Source of the DNA: Lachnospiraceae bacterium
Lineage (GTDB): Bacteria > Bacillota_A > Clostridia > Lachnospirales > Lachnospiraceae
Reading direction: 5' to 3'
NCBI GenBank assembly: GCA_017634255.1
Contig: JAGBNT010000042.1
Location: forward strand, 1 to 18,480
Length of the DNA: 18,480 nucleotides
Shown: one piece after another, positions 11,539 to 18,480 of the stretch
How positions within the stretch are numbered: position 1 is the stretch's first letter
Layout: every line of letters begins with the position of its first letter
The notes under the pieces: model-generated
Databases searched by the model: none
Seen by the model: the letters and a program-made list of their open reading frames with translations, nothing else
What the model was told of the DNA's origin: nothing
Translations under genes and position numbers: made by a program

Positions 11539-13752
11539 ATGGATAATGCTGTTGAGCTTGTAACCGCGGAAGGCAGGGAGCTTTATATAGATAAGGACAT
11601 GGTCTTTAAGCAGATAAAATGTGATAAAGACAACCCCATGTATGAGGAGTTCGAGGAGGAATTTGAAGAGCTGCTGCCGGAGGTCCTGGCGGCTTTGCAG
11701 CCCAGGGCAGCCCTGAAATTTGATGAATATCCGGAGGGACTTAAGGGAGGAACCATCAGGCCCAAAACCGGGATACTGTACCTTATCGCCACTGTCGGAC
11801 AGGAAATATGCGACATTACAAGCCGGTATTTCAGCAGCGGCGACTATGTCAAAGGAATGCTCGCGGATGCCTGTGCTTCGGCGGCGCTATTTTCCTTCGA
11901 GAGGCCGATATTCGTGAAGCTCAGGCAGATGTGTGCCGAAAGGCACGTAGGCATAAAAAAGAGATATGAGGCTCCCGGACACGTTCCGATGGAGATCCAA
12001 AGGTGCGCCTTTGACAGCCTCAATGCCGCCGAGACCCTGGGACTTAAGATATCAGAAGGCTATATGTACGATCCTGTAAAATCCACCTGCCAGGTCTTTG
12101 AAACCTCGGACAATGAAAGGATGCTGCATCTGACCCACGGCTGTGCGGACTGCTCCAATATTGACTGTCCTCACAGGACAGAGAGTATCGTGGTCCGTGT
12201 AAAGGCTGAGGGTGGAGATTATGAATTTACCGCGGTCCCCGGCAGCGGACTCATGGAGGTGCTCAAAGAAAACGGAATTCGCCTGAATGCCATGTGCGGA
12301 GGCGCAGGACGGTGTGGGAAATGTGCTGTCAGGCTCCTTGAAGGGAAGATTGAAATATCCGGTGACGACAGGAATGTTTTCAGCGAGGAAGAGCTGCAGC
12401 AGGGAAAAAGGCTGGCCTGCAGAGTGGTCTTGAGCGAAAACTGCCGGATCGAGCCGGTACACGAAGCAGAGGAGGAGATGCTTTCCCTAAGCCTGGAGAA
12501 AACCTTCGAAGGACTCTATGGGGACAGCGACCTCGGCATAGCAGTAGATATCGGAACCACGACTCTGGCCTTGACGCTGATTGATATGGAGGATGGAGGG
12601 ATCATTGATACCTATACCGCGATCAATCCCCAGAGAGCCTTCGGAGCCGATGTTATCACCCGTATAGAGGCAGCAGTCCGGGGGAAGGCGGAGGAGCTGC
12701 GGGGGGTAGTAAGCGAAGCTCTTTTAAAGGGGATAGAGGAGCTTCTCGGCAGAAGTGGAGCAGCCGCCGGGAATTTAAAGAAGGTCTGCATCGCGGGAAA
12801 CACTACCATGCTTCATCTGCTCATGGGTTACCCCGCGGGAGGTCTTGGAGTATATCCCTTTACTCCCGTCAGCATTGGACTGGAAAAGAGGACTCTTGGA
12901 GAGGTGCTGGAAAAAGCGGAGGATCTGCCGGATGGATTAAAGGATACGGCTGCAGTTATCCTGCCGGGAAATTCGGCCTTTGTAGGGGCGGATATCGTCT
13001 CCGGCCTTTATAGCTGTGGCTTTTATGAGAATGAAAAGGTCTGCGCCCTTATCGACCTTGGGACCAACGGCGAGATGGCGCTGGGAAACAGGGATAAGCT
13101 GATGGTGACCTCGACGGCAGCGGGTCCGGCCTTTGAAGGGGGAAATATAAAATGGGGCGTGGGCAGCATCCGAGGAGCGATATCCTCGGTAAAGATCGAT
13201 GAAAGCGGAGCGGAAATAACGACCATAGGCGGGAGCGACGAGGTTACGGGCATATGCGGCACCGGGGTAATTGAAACGACTGCCGAACTGCTTAAGAATG
13301 AGCTTCTCGACGAAACAGGGGTGCTTGACGACGAATATTTTGACGAGGGCTATCCCCTTGCAAAAACTGCTAAGGGTGAGACCATAACCTTTACCCAGAA
13401 GGATATACGGGAGATACAGCTTGCGAAATCCGCCATAAGGGCTGGCTTCGAGACCATGCTTCTAAATTATGGTGCGAAATATGAAGATATAGACAGGCTG
13501 TATATCGCAGGAGGCTTCGGCTACTACCTGGATGTCAGCAAGGCCGCGGCCATAGGGATGATTCCGGAGGAGCTGCTCGACAGGTGCGAGGCGGCGGGCA
13601 ACACCTCCCTTTCCGGGGCCGTGAAATTTCTGACTGCCGGCGCAGCTGCGGAAAAAATAGTATCCTCGCTGGCGGAGGACTCGGAAGAAATATCCCTTTC
13701 GGCAGATAAGAATTTTAATGAGTTATATATGGAATATATGATGTTCGAATAA
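11539..13752 (+). CDS. RACo-like corrinoid activation protein fused to a MetH-activation-like domain
   Basis: The start at 11539 (737 residues) is preferred: GAGG at 11525-11528 lies ten bases away, while ATG 11530 almost touches it. Residues about 75-190 resemble the AdoMet-binding activation domain of cobalamin-dependent methionine synthase: 'LYLIATVGQEICDITSRYFS', 'RYEAPGHVPMEIQ' and 'GLKISEGYMYDPVKSTCQVF'. A C202-x2-C205-x4-C210 cluster follows. Residues 215-300 are a plant-type ferredoxin with C253-x5-C259-x2-C262-x31-C294. Residues 330-710 are the RACo-type ASKHA ATPase (DUF4445): 'GIAVDIGTTTLALTLID' (333-349), 'IDLGTNGEMAL' (505-515) and 'YIAGGFGYYLDV' (655-666). Known RACo proteins start directly with the ferredoxin. 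It should reduce Co(II) corrinoids to Co(I) using ATP. The partner is probably linked to the divergent MtaA-like protein. Confidence 0.85.
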   Translation: MDNAVELVTAEGRELYIDKDMVFKQIKCDKDNPMYEEFEEEFEELLPEVLAALQPRAALKFDEYPEGLKGGTIRPKTGILYLIATVGQEICDITSRYFSSGDYVKGMLADACASAALFSFERPIFVKLRQMCAERHVGIKKRYEAPGHVPMEIQRCAFDSLNAAETLGLKISEGYMYDPVKSTCQVFETSDNERMLHLTHGCADCSNIDCPHRTESIVVRVKAEGGDYEFTAVPGSGLMEVLKENGIRLNAMCGGAGRCGKCAVRLLEGKIEISGDDRNVFSEEELQQGKRLACRVVLSENCRIEPVHEAEEEMLSLSLEKTFEGLYGDSDLGIAVDIGTTTLALTLIDMEDGGIIDTYTAINPQRAFGADVITRIEAAVRGKAEELRGVVSEALLKGIEELLGRSGAAAGNLKKVCIAGNTTMLHLLMGYPAGGLGVYPFTPVSIGLEKRTLGEVLEKAEDLPDGLKDTAAVILPGNSAFVGADIVSGLYSCGFYENEKVCALIDLGTNGEMALGNRDKLMVTSTAAGPAFEGGNIKWGVGSIRGAISSVKIDESGAEITTIGGSDEVTGICGTGVIETTAELLKNELLDETGVLDDEYFDEGYPLAKTAKGETITFTQKDIREIQLAKSAIRAGFETMLLNYGAKYEDIDRLYIAGGFGYYLDVSKAAAIGMIPEELLDRCEAAGNTSLSGAVKFLTAGAAAEKIVSSLAEDSEEISLSADKNFNELYMEYMMFE

Positions 13753-13810
13753 GGGGAGGCCAAAACCGGCTGCCTGATCGGCGGGTCAGCTTAAAGGGGA
13801 AAAGGAGCAG

Positions 13811-16066
13811 CTATTCCGACAGGCGTATAAGCTCCCTCTGACCGAAGCAAAGCGCTTCCTCAATGGACAGCTCCTTATTGAACATTTTCTTAAAGGTATC
13901 GTAAATAATGTTTTCTACCGCATAGGGCGGGATAAGTCTGCCGTCTTTCCCGGACGGATATATCCTGTCGCGGCTGGCTTTCTGCCCCTTCTCGGTTATG
14001 GGCATCCAGGGGTAGAGCTTCATTATCTCATAATTGTCGTAAGGATAGGTTATTACGGACTGGCCGTTTAAGGTGGTCATGTAGTAGCTGGTGCTCTTTC
14101 TGGAAAGCCATTTATAAAATTCGAAGATGAGCTCCTTTTTGTCCGTGTTTTTGTTCAGTCCCAAATTCCAGCCCACATTGACCGGAATTCCTCCGGGTAT
14201 CATGGCATAATCCACTTTTGAAACGATGTCGCTCTGTACGAAATTGCTTATATTTGAAGCGTATTCCGTAAATGAGATAAGCATGGCGGTGTTTCCGGCG
14301 CCAAAGGAGTGGAAGCTCTGATCTATAGAGGTTTCGAGAAAATCCTGCTCCGCATATTGGCAGCTTTCGAGCATGCTCTCAAAGCCCTTGACATTTTGCG
14401 GCGAATTCAGCGCAAGATGGCCGTGGGCATCATAGAGACCGCCGCCGTAGCTCCAAAGGCGGGTCAGAAGCTCCAGGATCAGCTCCTCGTGAATACTTCC
14501 CATAACGGAGGTCCCGTAAATAGTCGGAGAGTAGGGATTGAAGGATTTTGTAAAGAGCCTTGCGATGGCGTTAAATTCCGCCCAGGTCTTCGGGGGCCTT
14601 AAGGGGGCATTGTGGATAGATTCAAACTGCCGCTGCATAAGGGGCATATCGAAGAGGTCTTTCCTGTAAAAGAGGATATGTGTGCCGCCCACAATGGGGA
14701 AGCCGATATACCTTCCTTCAAATTTGCAGTTGTTCAGATTTTTTCTGACGATGTGACCATGCATCGTCTCGTCGGAGCGGATAAAGTCGGTAATATCCGA
14801 AAAGGCTTGCTTTTTCCCCATAAAGGTGAGCCAGGACACGTCGAAGACGAAGATATCGTAGTCAGTGCGTTCATTGTCGGTATGGTCAACTATGGTATTG
14901 AAAAGCTCCCTGTAGCTTAAGATATCATATTCTATGTGGACGTTGTGGGTCTTTTCAAATTCATTCGCCACGGCGCACATCGAAAGGAGGGTGGGAAGTG
15001 ACGGAGCAAGGATCCTGATCCTGTCGCGGGGGGTCACCCTTACCGGAACAGGGGCAGGCACGGGAGGCAGCTTCAGTCCGGAATCCATAACGTTGTCCTT
15101 AAACAACAGAAACTCCTTTTCGAAGAACCGCGGAGAGCGGATGTTTCCCACGAGGGTGTCTATGCAGTGCTGCCCCAGGAGATAGGCAGTCCTGGAGGTA
15201 TGAAGAACATTTGGCAGATAGTTGGTCTTGTTCCAGCAGTCCTCCCCCAGGGTTATGAGGCAGCAGTCCTCGGGAACCCGAATCCCGCACATATCGAAGG
15301 CTTCCATGATACCAAGGGTCAGAAGCTCCGACGACACCAGGATGGCCTGGGGCGGCTGCTGTACCAGCCTGTACATGGTCTGACGGAAAGCGGCCTCCTT
15401 TGAAAGTACGGTCTCGATGATGTTACTGGGATTGTTGGTCAGGCCCAGTGTGTCCAGGGCATCGGTGTAGCCCGTGATACATTCGTGCTCAGAAAAATAG
15501 CTGTCGAAGCCGCACATGAGCCGTATGTCACGGTATCCCGCCCTGATGAGCTGGGAGGTTATATCGTAGAATACCTTATAATTATCGAAGGAGAGGAAAT
15601 TGCCGTAGAAATTTTCGGGGAAGCGCTCTATGAATACCGAAGGGATATTGCGGCTGAATATGCTCTCCTGGAAAAAAGCGCTGTTTTGCGGCTGGCAGGT
15701 TATGAGGATTATTCCGTCCACATTTTTTCCGATAAAATCATTTATGATCTTGCTCTCAAGCTTGGGCGTATTGTAAGAGAAGGAGATGTTTAAGGAATAA
15801 TTATAATTTTCCGCCCCGGAAAGAATGCCCTTGAGTATCTCCGAATGACACAGATCGTCTATATCCGTAAAGACTACTCCTATTTCGTGGACGCTCATTG
15901 TCTTCAGGTTTTTTGCCACAGTGTTGGGTATATAGCCCAGCTCCCTGACGGCGTTCATTATTTTTTCCCGTGTTTCGGGTTTAATGCTTTTTGTATTGTT
16001 AAGGCAGTAAGAGACTGTCGCAATGGAGACGTCACAATATTCCGCCACATCCTTTAAGGTTACCAT
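13811..16066 (-). CDS. LacI-family regulator fused to an ABC-type solute-binding domain
   Basis: A 751-residue cytoplasmic regulator with no signal peptide or membrane segment; AGGAG (16079-16075) lies eight bases from the ATG. Residues 3-50 are a LacI helix-turn-helix ('TLKDVAEYCDVSIATVSYCL'), followed by the hinge 'NTVAKNLKTMS', whose Leu54 is in the position that inserts into a central CpG. Residues 60-330 are the usual LacI sensor, ending 'VPEDCCLITLGEDCW'. A Pro-rich linker (334-342) leads to a second domain (345-745) that looks like a family-1 extracellular solute-binding protein ('TDYDIFVFDVSWLTFMGKKQ', 'GRYIGFPIVGGTHILFYRKD'), complete with its C-terminal lobe. LacI proteins are normally about 340 residues. 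It probably senses two ligands, or one ligand via two domains, and controls the divergent operon. It converges with the RACo-like gene (58-base gap, no clear terminator). Confidence 0.9.
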   Translation of the reverse strand: MVTLKDVAEYCDVSIATVSYCLNNTKSIKPETREKIMNAVRELGYIPNTVAKNLKTMSVHEIGVVFTDIDDLCHSEILKGILSGAENYNYSLNISFSYNTPKLESKIINDFIGKNVDGIILITCQPQNSAFFQESIFSRNIPSVFIERFPENFYGNFLSFDNYKVFYDITSQLIRAGYRDIRLMCGFDSYFSEHECITGYTDALDTLGLTNNPSNIIETVLSKEAAFRQTMYRLVQQPPQAILVSSELLTLGIMEAFDMCGIRVPEDCCLITLGEDCWNKTNYLPNVLHTSRTAYLLGQHCIDTLVGNIRSPRFFEKEFLLFKDNVMDSGLKLPPVPAPVPVRVTPRDRIRILAPSLPTLLSMCAVANEFEKTHNVHIEYDILSYRELFNTIVDHTDNERTDYDIFVFDVSWLTFMGKKQAFSDITDFIRSDETMHGHIVRKNLNNCKFEGRYIGFPIVGGTHILFYRKDLFDMPLMQRQFESIHNAPLRPPKTWAEFNAIARLFTKSFNPYSPTIYGTSVMGSIHEELILELLTRLWSYGGGLYDAHGHLALNSPQNVKGFESMLESCQYAEQDFLETSIDQSFHSFGAGNTAMLISFTEYASNISNFVQSDIVSKVDYAMIPGGIPVNVGWNLGLNKNTDKKELIFEFYKWLSRKSTSYYMTTLNGQSVITYPYDNYEIMKLYPWMPITEKGQKASRDRIYPSGKDGRLIPPYAVENIIYDTFKKMFNKELSIEEALCFGQRELIRLSE

Positions 16067-16095
16067 GATAAAAACTCCTGCAGCTGTTTTCCATG

Positions 16096-16155
16096 ACTGT
16101 TCAGAACCAGGGAGACCGGAATTGCTTTCCGGACAGGCTCCCGGCCATGAACAGT
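16096..16155 (-). promoter_or_regulatory. Sixty-base imperfect hairpin in the regulator's leader
   Basis: Three nested arms: ACTGTTCA (16096-16103) with TGAACAGT (16148-16155), GGGAG (16110-16114) with CTCCC (16138-16142), and CCGGAA (16116-16121) with TTCCGG (16127-16132). It falls in the approximately 100-nt leader between the regulator's promoter and its start codon, ending about 17 bases before the ribosome binding site. It could attenuate expression or be an inverted-repeat operator. Confidence 0.5.
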
Positions 16156-16172
16156 TATTACCTGTGAGATTA

Positions 16173-16201
16173 ATGATAAGGTCATGAAGTTAAACTGTCA
16201 A
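16173..16201 (-). promoter_or_regulatory. Promoter of the LacI-SBP regulator
   Basis: On the minus strand a perfect TTGACA (16201-16196) and TATCAT (16178-16173) are separated by 17 bp. The operator palindrome begins four bases upstream of this -35 box, which suggests autoregulation. Confidence 0.75.
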
Positions 16202-16205
16202 TTTA

Positions 16206-16225
16206 AAATTTAAACGTTTAAATTT
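16206..16225. promoter_or_regulatory. Perfect 20-bp CpG-centred palindrome, LacI-type operator
   Basis: AAATTTAAAC is followed by its exact complement GTTTAAATTT, centred on CG at 16215-16216. The core AAACGTTT and the central CpG are hallmarks of LacI-family operators, where the hinge leucine intercalates. It lies in the divergent region between the LacI-SBP regulator and the UroD-like operon, and next to the regulator's -35. Confidence 0.75.
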
Positions 16226-16240
16226 AAAATTTAATTTAAC

Positions 16241-16280
16241 TTGATTTAACAATATTTGTAGCTTACAGTAAATATATACT
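16241..16280 (+). promoter_or_regulatory. Weak candidate promoter of the UroD-like operon
   Basis: TTGATT (16241-16246) and TACAGT (16264-16269) are 17 bp apart; TATACT (16275-16280) is an alternative -10 without a good -35. A second TATAAT lies at 16320-16325 but is too near the ribosome binding site. The weakness fits an activated or tightly regulated operon. Confidence 0.3.
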
Positions 16281-16349
16281 AACAAGAGAAGTTGTCAGAA
16301 AAGAGCAAATGCTAAGCGATATAATATTATTTCGGGAGGTAGCGCATAT

Positions 16350-17396
16350 ATGAATAGTGTGGAAAGGTTCTATGCAACGATTGAGAGGAAGCCGGTTGAC
16401 CGTCCTGCGTGTTGGATGGGCGATCCTACTCCAGAAGAGGCCGACAAGCTGGTGAAGTACTATGGGGTCAAGGATGTCAAGGAGCTGAAGAAGGTCTGCG
16501 GCGACGATTTTTACGCAGTTGAGATACCCTATCACAATGGAACCTGCAACGCCATCTTTGCAGCATTCGACTGGTATATGAACGGTTCAAACGTGGATGT
16601 TGAGCACAGGACGCTTACGGCGGACGGATGCTTCGCCGATTGCGAGGATCTGGACGATGTCATAGCGGTAAATTATCCCTGGCCCAATCCCGAGGACGGC
16701 ATAGATCCCGAGCTTTGCAGGCAGCTTGTCAATGAAGCTCCTGAGGATAAGGCAGTTATGGGTATGATGTGGGCCTGCCACTTTCAGGATTTTTCGGCAG
16801 CCTTCGGAATGCAGACAGCGATGATGAACATGGTCTCCGATCCGGAGATGGTGCACTATGTTGACGATCATATCGTTGACTTTTATACAAGGGCCATGGA
16901 GATCTTCCTCGATGCCACCAAGGGCAAGGTGCATGCCATACTTATAGGCGACGATATGGGTTCTCAGAGAGGTCTTATGATAAGCCCCGAGATGGTGAAG
17001 GAATTCGTCATTCCTGGAGCGAAGAAGCTTATAGATATAGCTCACAGCTATGACGTAAAGGTCGTATATCATTCCTGCGGTTCCATAGTTGAGGCCATAC
17101 CGCTTCTCATCGAGGCCGGAGTCGACGCAATTCATCCTATTCAGGCTTTGGCAGCGGGAATGGATCCTGCAAATCTTAAGGCAAAATTTGAAGGTAAGGT
17201 TTCCTTCTGCGGAGGCGTTGACACCCAGGACCTTCTGCCGAACGGAACCCCGGAGCAGATAAGGGCCAAGGTCAAGGAGCTCAGAGGTTATTTCCCTACG
17301 GGTCTTATAGTTTCACCCAGTCATGAGGCTCTGCAGGCGGACGTTCCGCCCGAAAATGTCAAGGCACTTTTTGAGGAAGCAAACAAGATATATTAA
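16350..17396 (+). CDS. UroD-superfamily protein of a sugar-catabolic locus
   Basis: A 348-residue cytosolic protein; GGGAGGT (16334-16340) lies nine bases before ATG. 'NSVERFYATIERKPVDRPA' is the family's N-terminal opening. 'ILIGDDMGSQRGLMISPEMV' (197-216), H241-S-C243 ('VVYHSCGS'), C287 ('SFCGGVDTQDLLPNGTPEQI') and 'SPSHEALQADVPPENVKALF' (322-341) are the barrel-edge motifs. The pattern matches the UroD-like subgroup often found in sugar operons rather than HemE, which forms heme/siroheme precursors. The His-x-Cys and later Cys could bind zinc as in MtaA. The reaction is unknown; the overlap with a mutarotase gene and the downstream sugar-binding protein suggest a role in carbohydrate or methoxy-sugar breakdown. 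It is probably under the divergent LacI-SBP regulator. Confidence 0.8.
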   Translation: MNSVERFYATIERKPVDRPACWMGDPTPEEADKLVKYYGVKDVKELKKVCGDDFYAVEIPYHNGTCNAIFAAFDWYMNGSNVDVEHRTLTADGCFADCEDLDDVIAVNYPWPNPEDGIDPELCRQLVNEAPEDKAVMGMMWACHFQDFSAAFGMQTAMMNMVSDPEMVHYVDDHIVDFYTRAMEIFLDATKGKVHAILIGDDMGSQRGLMISPEMVKEFVIPGAKKLIDIAHSYDVKVVYHSCGSIVEAIPLLIEAGVDAIHPIQALAAGMDPANLKAKFEGKVSFCGGVDTQDLLPNGTPEQIRAKVKELRGYFPTGLIVSPSHEALQADVPPENVKALFEEANKIY

Positions 17397-17413
17397 TGAC
17401 GGGAGATAAAGAG

Positions 17414-17740
17414 ATGAAACGATTTGGACAGATGATAAAAATAAAGTCGCCGGAGGATCTGGAGAAATACAAGATGCACCATGCTGATCCGATGCCTGGC
17501 GTGAATGAGATGATAAAGGAATGTAATCTTCAGAACTATTCCATATTCAGCAGAGGAGAGTATCTGTTTGCCTATTTCGAGTACGTGGGTGATGATTTTG
17601 AGGCGGATATGGCCAAGATGGCAGCAGATCCCAATACCCAGGCCTGGTGGGATGTGGTAAAGCCTTTGATGCAGCCCCTGGACGACCGGGCGGAAGGCGA
17701 TTTCTGGTCGGATATGGAGTCTGTATATTATCTGGCATGA
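17414..17740 (+). CDS. rhaM: L-rhamnose mutarotase (RhaM/YiiL family)
   Basis: A 108-residue protein that interconverts alpha and beta anomers of L-rhamnose in the family. ATG 17414 is chosen: GGAG (17402-17405) lies eight bases upstream and 'MKRFGQMIKIK' is the usual RhaM start. ATG 17396, overlapping the previous stop (TAATG), would add six residues and supports translational coupling. 'YKMHHADPMPGVNEMIKECN' carries the His in the catalytic position (H22 or H23). 'NYSIF', 'FAYFEYVGDDFEADMAKMAA' and the paired Trp78-Trp79 are characteristic. Length equals that of E. coli RhaM (104). Rhamnose isomerase, kinase and aldolase genes are not in the window, so the true substrate could be a related 6-deoxy sugar. 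Confidence 0.9.
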   Translation: MKRFGQMIKIKSPEDLEKYKMHHADPMPGVNEMIKECNLQNYSIFSRGEYLFAYFEYVGDDFEADMAKMAADPNTQAWWDVVKPLMQPLDDRAEGDFWSDMESVYYLA

Positions 17741-17826
17741 ATGATTATACCTGTGTCGCAGGGGATGTGGCGCAGAGATAATAAACAGTGAGAAATCACG
17801 TAAATATTAAAGGAGGAATTTGAAGA

Positions 17827-18480
17827 ATGAAAAGGAAGATTATGGCAGTGATTTTAACAGCGGCAATGGCTCTTTCGCTTGTAGCTTGCGGCTCTGGCAG
17901 CGCGGCAGCTCCGGCGGCAGATGCAGCTCCGGCGGAAGATGCAGCTCCGGCAGCGGACGCAGCTCCGGCGGAAGATGCAGCTCCGGCAGCAGACGCAGCA
18001 GCTCCCGCAGCGGATGCGGCAGGCGGAACTCCTACAATAGCTTTCGTGCCTAAGGTAGAAGGCCAGGCCTGGTGGGATTATGTACACAGCGGTGTTGATC
18101 AGTGGGCAGCTGATAACGGCATAGAAGTAATATACAAGGGTCCTACGGAAATTGACGCAGCAGCTCAGGTTCAGATCATGACAGACCTCGTTAACCAGGG
18201 TGTTGATATCTTATGCTTCTCACCTAATGACCCCGATGCCTGCGAAGCTATTTGTAAGCAGGCTATGGACAAGGGCATCATCGTAATAGCTACCGAGGCT
18301 TCCGGAATGAAGAACGTTAATTACGATATAGAGGCATTTGACGAAGCAGGTATGGGCGGCTTCCTTATGGACCAGCTTGCAGCTCAGATGGGTGAGGAAG
18401 GCAAGTATATCACCATGGTTGGTTCCATGACCATGGAGTCACAGAACAACTGGGCTGACGCTGCAGTAGCTCGTCAGGAA
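17827..18480 (+). CDS. ABC sugar transporter periplasmic-binding lipoprotein (partial, 3' end outside window)
   Basis: An open frame of 218 codons that runs off the window. AGGAGG (17811-17816) lies ten bases before ATG 17827. Residues 1-21 are a signal peptide ending in the lipobox LVAC (Cys21). Residues about 27-66 are a Pro/Ala/Asp/Glu repeat tether. The mature domain begins 'TPTIAFVPKVEGQAWWDYVH', a RhaS/LsrB-like Peripla_BP_4 start, with 'TDLVNQGVDILCFSPNDPDA' and 'YITMVGSMTMESQNNWADAA' further on. It binds a sugar (rhamnose or autoinducer-like in relatives) outside the membrane and delivers it to an ABC permease presumably encoded downstream. It lies 86 bases after rhaM and is probably in the same operon. 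The name rhaS fits the context but substrate is unproven. Confidence 0.88.
   Translation, partial: MKRKIMAVILTAAMALSLVACGSGSAAAPAADAAPAEDAAPAADAAPAEDAAPAADAAAPAADAAGGTPTIAFVPKVEGQAWWDYVHSGVDQWAADNGIEVIYKGPTEIDAAAQVQIMTDLVNQGVDILCFSPNDPDACEAICKQAMDKGIIVIATEASGMKNVNYDIEAFDEAGMGGFLMDQLAAQMGEEGKYITMVGSMTMESQNNWADAAVARQE
17905..18015 (+). repeat. Tandem 18-bp coding repeat, six units
   Basis: Units start at 17905, 17923, 17941, 17959, 17977 and 17995 (the last is 21 bp). Each begins GCAGCTCCGGC or close to it and encodes A-A-P-A-x-D with alternating Ala/Glu. Unit 2 and unit 4 are identical, and 3 and 5 nearly so, giving a 36-bp higher-order period. The repeat sits between the lipobox and the ligand-binding domain as a flexible linker. 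Confidence 0.85.

Noticed and set aside
16350..17396. HemE uroporphyrinogen decarboxylase of heme synthesis
   Set aside because: The operon context is sugar transport and mutarotation, no other tetrapyrrole gene is present, and the motifs fit the sugar-locus UroD-like subgroup.
17905..18015. CRISPR-like short repeats
   Set aside because: The units are contiguous, without spacers, and translate in frame as a linker.

Overview
The window looks like the chromosome of an anaerobic, low-to-mid-GC Firmicute, most likely a Lachnospiraceae member (Butyrivibrio/Roseburia/Blautia-like). The reasons are strong AGGAGG-type ribosome binding sites, a desulfoferrodoxin for superoxide detoxification, a DUF5610 protein, RACo/MtaA-type corrinoid proteins, and LacI plus ABC sugar loci. 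Species assignment is inference only.

Layout. Positions 1-830 hold mobile-element debris: a PD-(D/E)XK transposase-like C-terminal fragment and an orphan IS66-type TnpA with no tnpB or tnpC. Positions 831-3500 hold a palindrome-rich intergenic stretch, a GmhA-like SIS isomerase with a near-consensus promoter, and an FGGY sugar kinase whose leader can form a pseudoknot; a three-hairpin cluster ends this part. Positions 3541-9142 are mostly housekeeping and stress genes: a DUF5610 protein (-), a voltage-gated-type K+ channel, HU, desulfoferrodoxin coupled to an acidic low-complexity lipoprotein, a 55-residue zinc-ribbon protein (-), a beta-carbonic anhydrase and a YghZ-type aldo/keto reductase. 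A tyrosine recombinase (-) lies tail-to-tail with the reductase.

Positions 10247-18480 are the most unusual part. An MtaA-like methylcobamide methyltransferase-family protein (-) is divergent from a 737-residue protein that joins a MetH-activation-like domain, a Cys cluster, a [2Fe-2S] ferredoxin domain and a RACo-type ASKHA ATPase. That protein combines features of two different corrinoid-reactivation systems. Convergent with it is a 751-residue regulator in which a complete LacI-type repressor is fused to a second, cytoplasmic, ABC-type solute-binding domain. Its intergenic region holds a perfect 20-bp CpG-centred palindrome and a near-consensus promoter for the regulator. The divergent operon encodes a second UroD-superfamily protein, an overlapping RhaM-type mutarotase and a periplasmic-binding lipoprotein cut by the window edge.

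Working model (inference): the LacI-SBP regulator senses sugars with two domains and controls the divergent UroD-like/RhaM/ABC sugar operon. The neighbouring MtaA-like and RACo-like proteins serve a corrinoid methyl-transfer pathway whose corrinoid protein and substrate methyltransferase are not in the window. No tRNA, rRNA or CRISPR array was seen.
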